Positions 61,701-64,000 of a DNA stretch of 64,000 bases are shown piece by piece. Position 1 is the stretch's first letter. Each line of letters begins with the position of its first letter. The position numbers were made by a program, and so were the translations under genes. Source of the stretch: Liolophura sinensis (lineage: Eukaryota > Mollusca > Polyplacophora > Chitonida > Chitonidae); assembly GCF_032854445.1 (NCBI RefSeq), contig NC_088300.1:9300001-9364000 (forward strand). The letters run 5' to 3'. The notes beneath the pieces are model-generated. The model was not told the origin of the DNA, made no database searches, and saw only the letters and a program-made list of their open reading frames with translations.

Positions 61701-62202
61701 TTTATCTTTAGGCTGATCCACTTTTGTCGAAGCCTATACAGGATTTGATTACCTTACTACCCCTGTTTACAGTTGACAGTTTTGGCAGTGTGCTTGTCCA
61801 TGTATAGTGTATATCCCGCAATATGAAGAACTTCATGTGTACATGGACAGATTAGTAATTCTGCAGATCTATTTTCTGGCTGAGCCGATTTTGAACGGGA
61901 TTTCGCCGTGTTTAGGGACAAAAGTCTGACTGGGCTTGCGTAACTGTGTTAATCGCTTAATTTAGTGAACAGGTTTAGACCAGGTTAGTGTTTGACCAAT
62001 TTGCGTATTTACGTACATAGATGCAGATCTAAACACAACATTCAAGCAACACACACCCTTAGTCGTCACAAGATACTTTCCGCTTGACTCACACGTTACA
62101 CGACAATGCTAAGTGCCGGATTCCAAATCTAGTCGTGAACAGATCAAGCCGCAACTGTGGGAGCGGACAGACGTATTCCGGAACCTGTGTCAAATCCTAG
62201 CT

Positions 62203-63314
62203 ATGGAAACGGTGAGTTCGTTAATCTCTCGTTATGTGATTCTATACACACGTGTTTTATAGACACATTAAATGTTACATTTAAGTCAAAAATAGAACGT
62301 GCCATATCTTATATCCGGCTTAATGTGTGATAAATGGATGTATACAGTATTTTATCACCCAGAAAGCTTTCACAATACATCCGTTACCGGTATTTTTTCT
62401 CCTTTCGCAATACTCTTTATTTGTAATCATTGTTACCTACAAAAAAGATACCGGCTCTCTTACAATACTAAAGGCAGTGTATATATACGGATTTTATACT
62501 TTTTATACTAGTTAATATTTTAAAGTTCAACTCTCTGAAGATGGAGGTAAAGAGATTATTTCTACATATCAAATGTAGATTAATGTGTAATCACTACTGT
62601 AAGTGAAACTCCTCCGACCATGTTGTTTAGGTCAATCTATTGGCTTAAATGTTTATGTGTGCATGTGTACAAAAGCATAGATTGGGTCTTTTAACCAATG
62701 TGGAAGTACCAACAGATTAATCATGGCCAGAAATCCAAGTTTTCAAAGTATTTATTTATCTATTTATTTATTTATTTATTTACTTTATTCCAATGTGCTT
62801 AAAACCGCATAAGCACAATACTATTCAGTGATATTCACGTTTATGGGTGAAGTATAACCAACGCCTTTTGCAATGTGTCTCACAAACATCTTGGCTCAAT
62901 CGACTCGAGTGGCTAGATTTGGATTCAACCTTTGATCTTACTGTTCAAGGGCAGATCGACTGAACTGAGTCTTTTCCGGGCCCCTCGACGGGTCTATAAA
63001 GTTTTATCTCTATAAATTTCTATTACTTGTACAGTGAAAACGGTTAAGTGAGGTAAGCCACGGTATTGAAACCTTTATGTCAGGTACCGGTATTTGTGAG
63101 AATCTCACGGACAATGGCAGTGGTTTAATCTGGGCGTTGAACTACAGTCAAATAAATAAAAACTCACGTTATTAACGGGTTTTTAACATATCTATAATGT
63201 GATACTTGTGAATAAAGTACAAATAATGTTATTGGTTGATTATTTACTTCTTCTTTCTGTTTTTCATTGTGTCATTCTGCCCTTTGCAGTTAGCCGAAGA
63301 GGAGAGCAACTTTG
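62203..63314 (+). CDS. Probable third calmodulin-like gene, first two coding exons only (cut by window end)
   Basis: Exon 1 ends with ATG GAA ACG at 62203-62211 before a gtgagt donor. Exon 2 is 63290-63314 (25 nt) between a pyrimidine-rich ctttgcag acceptor and a gtaagt donor. Together they encode METLAEEESNF plus the first base of the next codon. The total is 34 nt, exactly the 3 + 31 nt that precede the same phase-1 junction in the two complete calmodulin-like genes. The acidic LAEEE matches the LTEEQ/LTEED start of calmodulins. The intron would be shifted by two codons relative to them. The next exon, which should open with the first EF-hand (xxKEAF), lies beyond the window. The evidence is structural, not a domain match. 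Confidence 0.5.
62748..62785. repeat. (TTTA)n microsatellite
   Basis: About nine TTTA repeats. A possible reverse SINE remnant follows but is not recognisable. Confidence 0.8.
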
Positions 63315-63594
63315 GTAAGTAGGTCTTATCTGTTTGTATATAATCAGATTTGCATTTGTGGCATTAGGAGTATCATTCAAGCAGAAAAGTGACCTGTATG
63401 TGGCTGACCATTTTGTACAAAATATGTACTAAGAATTCTTGTCGCCTTCAGAAGTCATCTGTAAAACCCGTCTTGATGAAAAGTTAGGTTAACTTCCCAA
63501 TCATAATATGCTGTGTAGTTGTTTTTTGGGGGTTTTTTTTATTGTGCAAACGATGCTGTAGCGTATTGTTGAAGTCATCCGTTTCATATTCTAA

Positions 63595-63955
63595 AGGCCG
63601 CTTTAGTGGCATAATGGTTAAAGCGTTCGCCTCGAACTCGGGAGAGCGGTGATCGAACCCGGGTCGAGTCATACCAAAGACTTTGAAAATGCTTCTTGTT
63701 GCTGCATGGCTTGGCGCTCAGCACTGAGAGGTTAGAGCAAGGAGACAGAACTCGTTGGCTCGGTGTCAGTATAAGTTGATTTGGTGGAGTGTCATGTCTG
63801 CTGTCATCAGCATGATACTTCGGTGGCGGCAGCTCTTTTTCGACATGGGTTCGTCCTGCCTCAAGAAGACACGTTATATGTGTACACACCTAGTGACTCT
63901 TCGTCGCCATATGACTGAACAATTTTACGACGTAAAACTCAAACCATTCAATCAT
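63595..63955 (+). mobile_element. tRNA-derived SINE, third head on the second-family body
   Basis: The head TGGCATAATGGTTAAAGCG with a B-box-like GATCGAACCC differs from the SINE at 33155. The body and tail (CTTGGCGCTCAGCA, TTCGTCCTGCC, CATATGACTGAACAATTTT, ACGACGTAAAACTC) are clearly related to it. Ends near CAATCATTCATT. Confidence 0.7.
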
Positions 63956-64000
63956 TCATTGATATGTCAAAAGAACAGGTGCAGACATGGAGAAAGCCAC

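Larger units (their letters stand above)
57476..62202. other. Spacer between calmodulin-like gene 2 and the putative third gene
   Basis: Begins with the 3' UTR of gene 2. The rest is AT-rich with a TGG/G run at 58.7 kb and a degenerate (AAAT)-tailed fragment near 60.0 kb. No coding sequence recognised. Confidence 0.5.

Overview
The window reads as eukaryotic nuclear DNA from a marine spiralian invertebrate, most probably a mollusc. Genes are sparse with spliced GT-AG introns, the DNA is AT-rich and full of minisatellites, and it carries many copies of tRNA-derived SINEs. One SINE type ends in CGGCGTAAAACACCAATCAAA, another in GACGTTAAACCCCAAGCACTCACTCA; both tails are familiar to me from mollusc genomes. 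The species cannot be named from the sequence.

Five genes can be assembled by hand. (1) A complete calmodulin-like gene on the minus strand (6523-15030; 5 coding exons, 148 aa, four canonical EF-hands). (2, 3) Two tandem plus-strand genes (20221-23960 and 27044-30300). Each has two coding exons and encodes a large family-B-type seven-transmembrane receptor with a signal peptide, a somatomedin-B-like domain and a Cys-rich ectodomain. (4) A second complete calmodulin-like gene on the plus strand (45521-57475; 5 coding exons, 148 aa), with only one canonical EF-hand. (5) The first two coding exons of a probable third calmodulin-like gene (62203-63314), cut off by the window end. In genes 1 and 4 the coding exon lengths are 3, 31, 144, 240/243 and 29/26 nt. 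The 3, 31 and 144 nt exons match the classic animal calmodulin gene, and the 240/243 nt exon equals its next two exons joined. Gene 5 has the same 34 nt before the first phase-1 junction.

Layout: 1-6.3 kb intergenic with SINE pieces and three minisatellites; 6.5-15.2 kb calmodulin-like gene 1, whose introns hold a 44-bp minisatellite, a 0.7-kb terminal-inverted-repeat element and a decayed LINE RNase H fragment; 15.2-20.2 kb repeat-rich intergenic; 20.2-30.3 kb receptor pair; 30.3-45.3 kb intergenic with SINEs, a composite retro-insertion, a 35-bp minisatellite and two copies, 6.6 kb apart, of a TATA box plus putative mini first exon; 45.5-57.5 kb calmodulin-like gene 2, with a tandem SINE dimer in intron 2 and a 1.1-kb 17-bp minisatellite in intron 4; 58-62 kb featureless; 62.2-63.3 kb start of gene 3; 63.6 kb another SINE.

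The main points of interest are the calmodulin-like family dispersed over 57 kb with very unequal EF-hand decay, the mosaic identity of the two receptors (100% identical DNA patches beside strongly diverged DNA, suggesting gene conversion), two SINE insertions whose single target-site duplication encloses more than one unit, and the duplicated TATA-plus-exon module. The many long open frames within the minisatellites (41.2-42.0 kb and 56.3-57.4 kb) are repeat artefacts.
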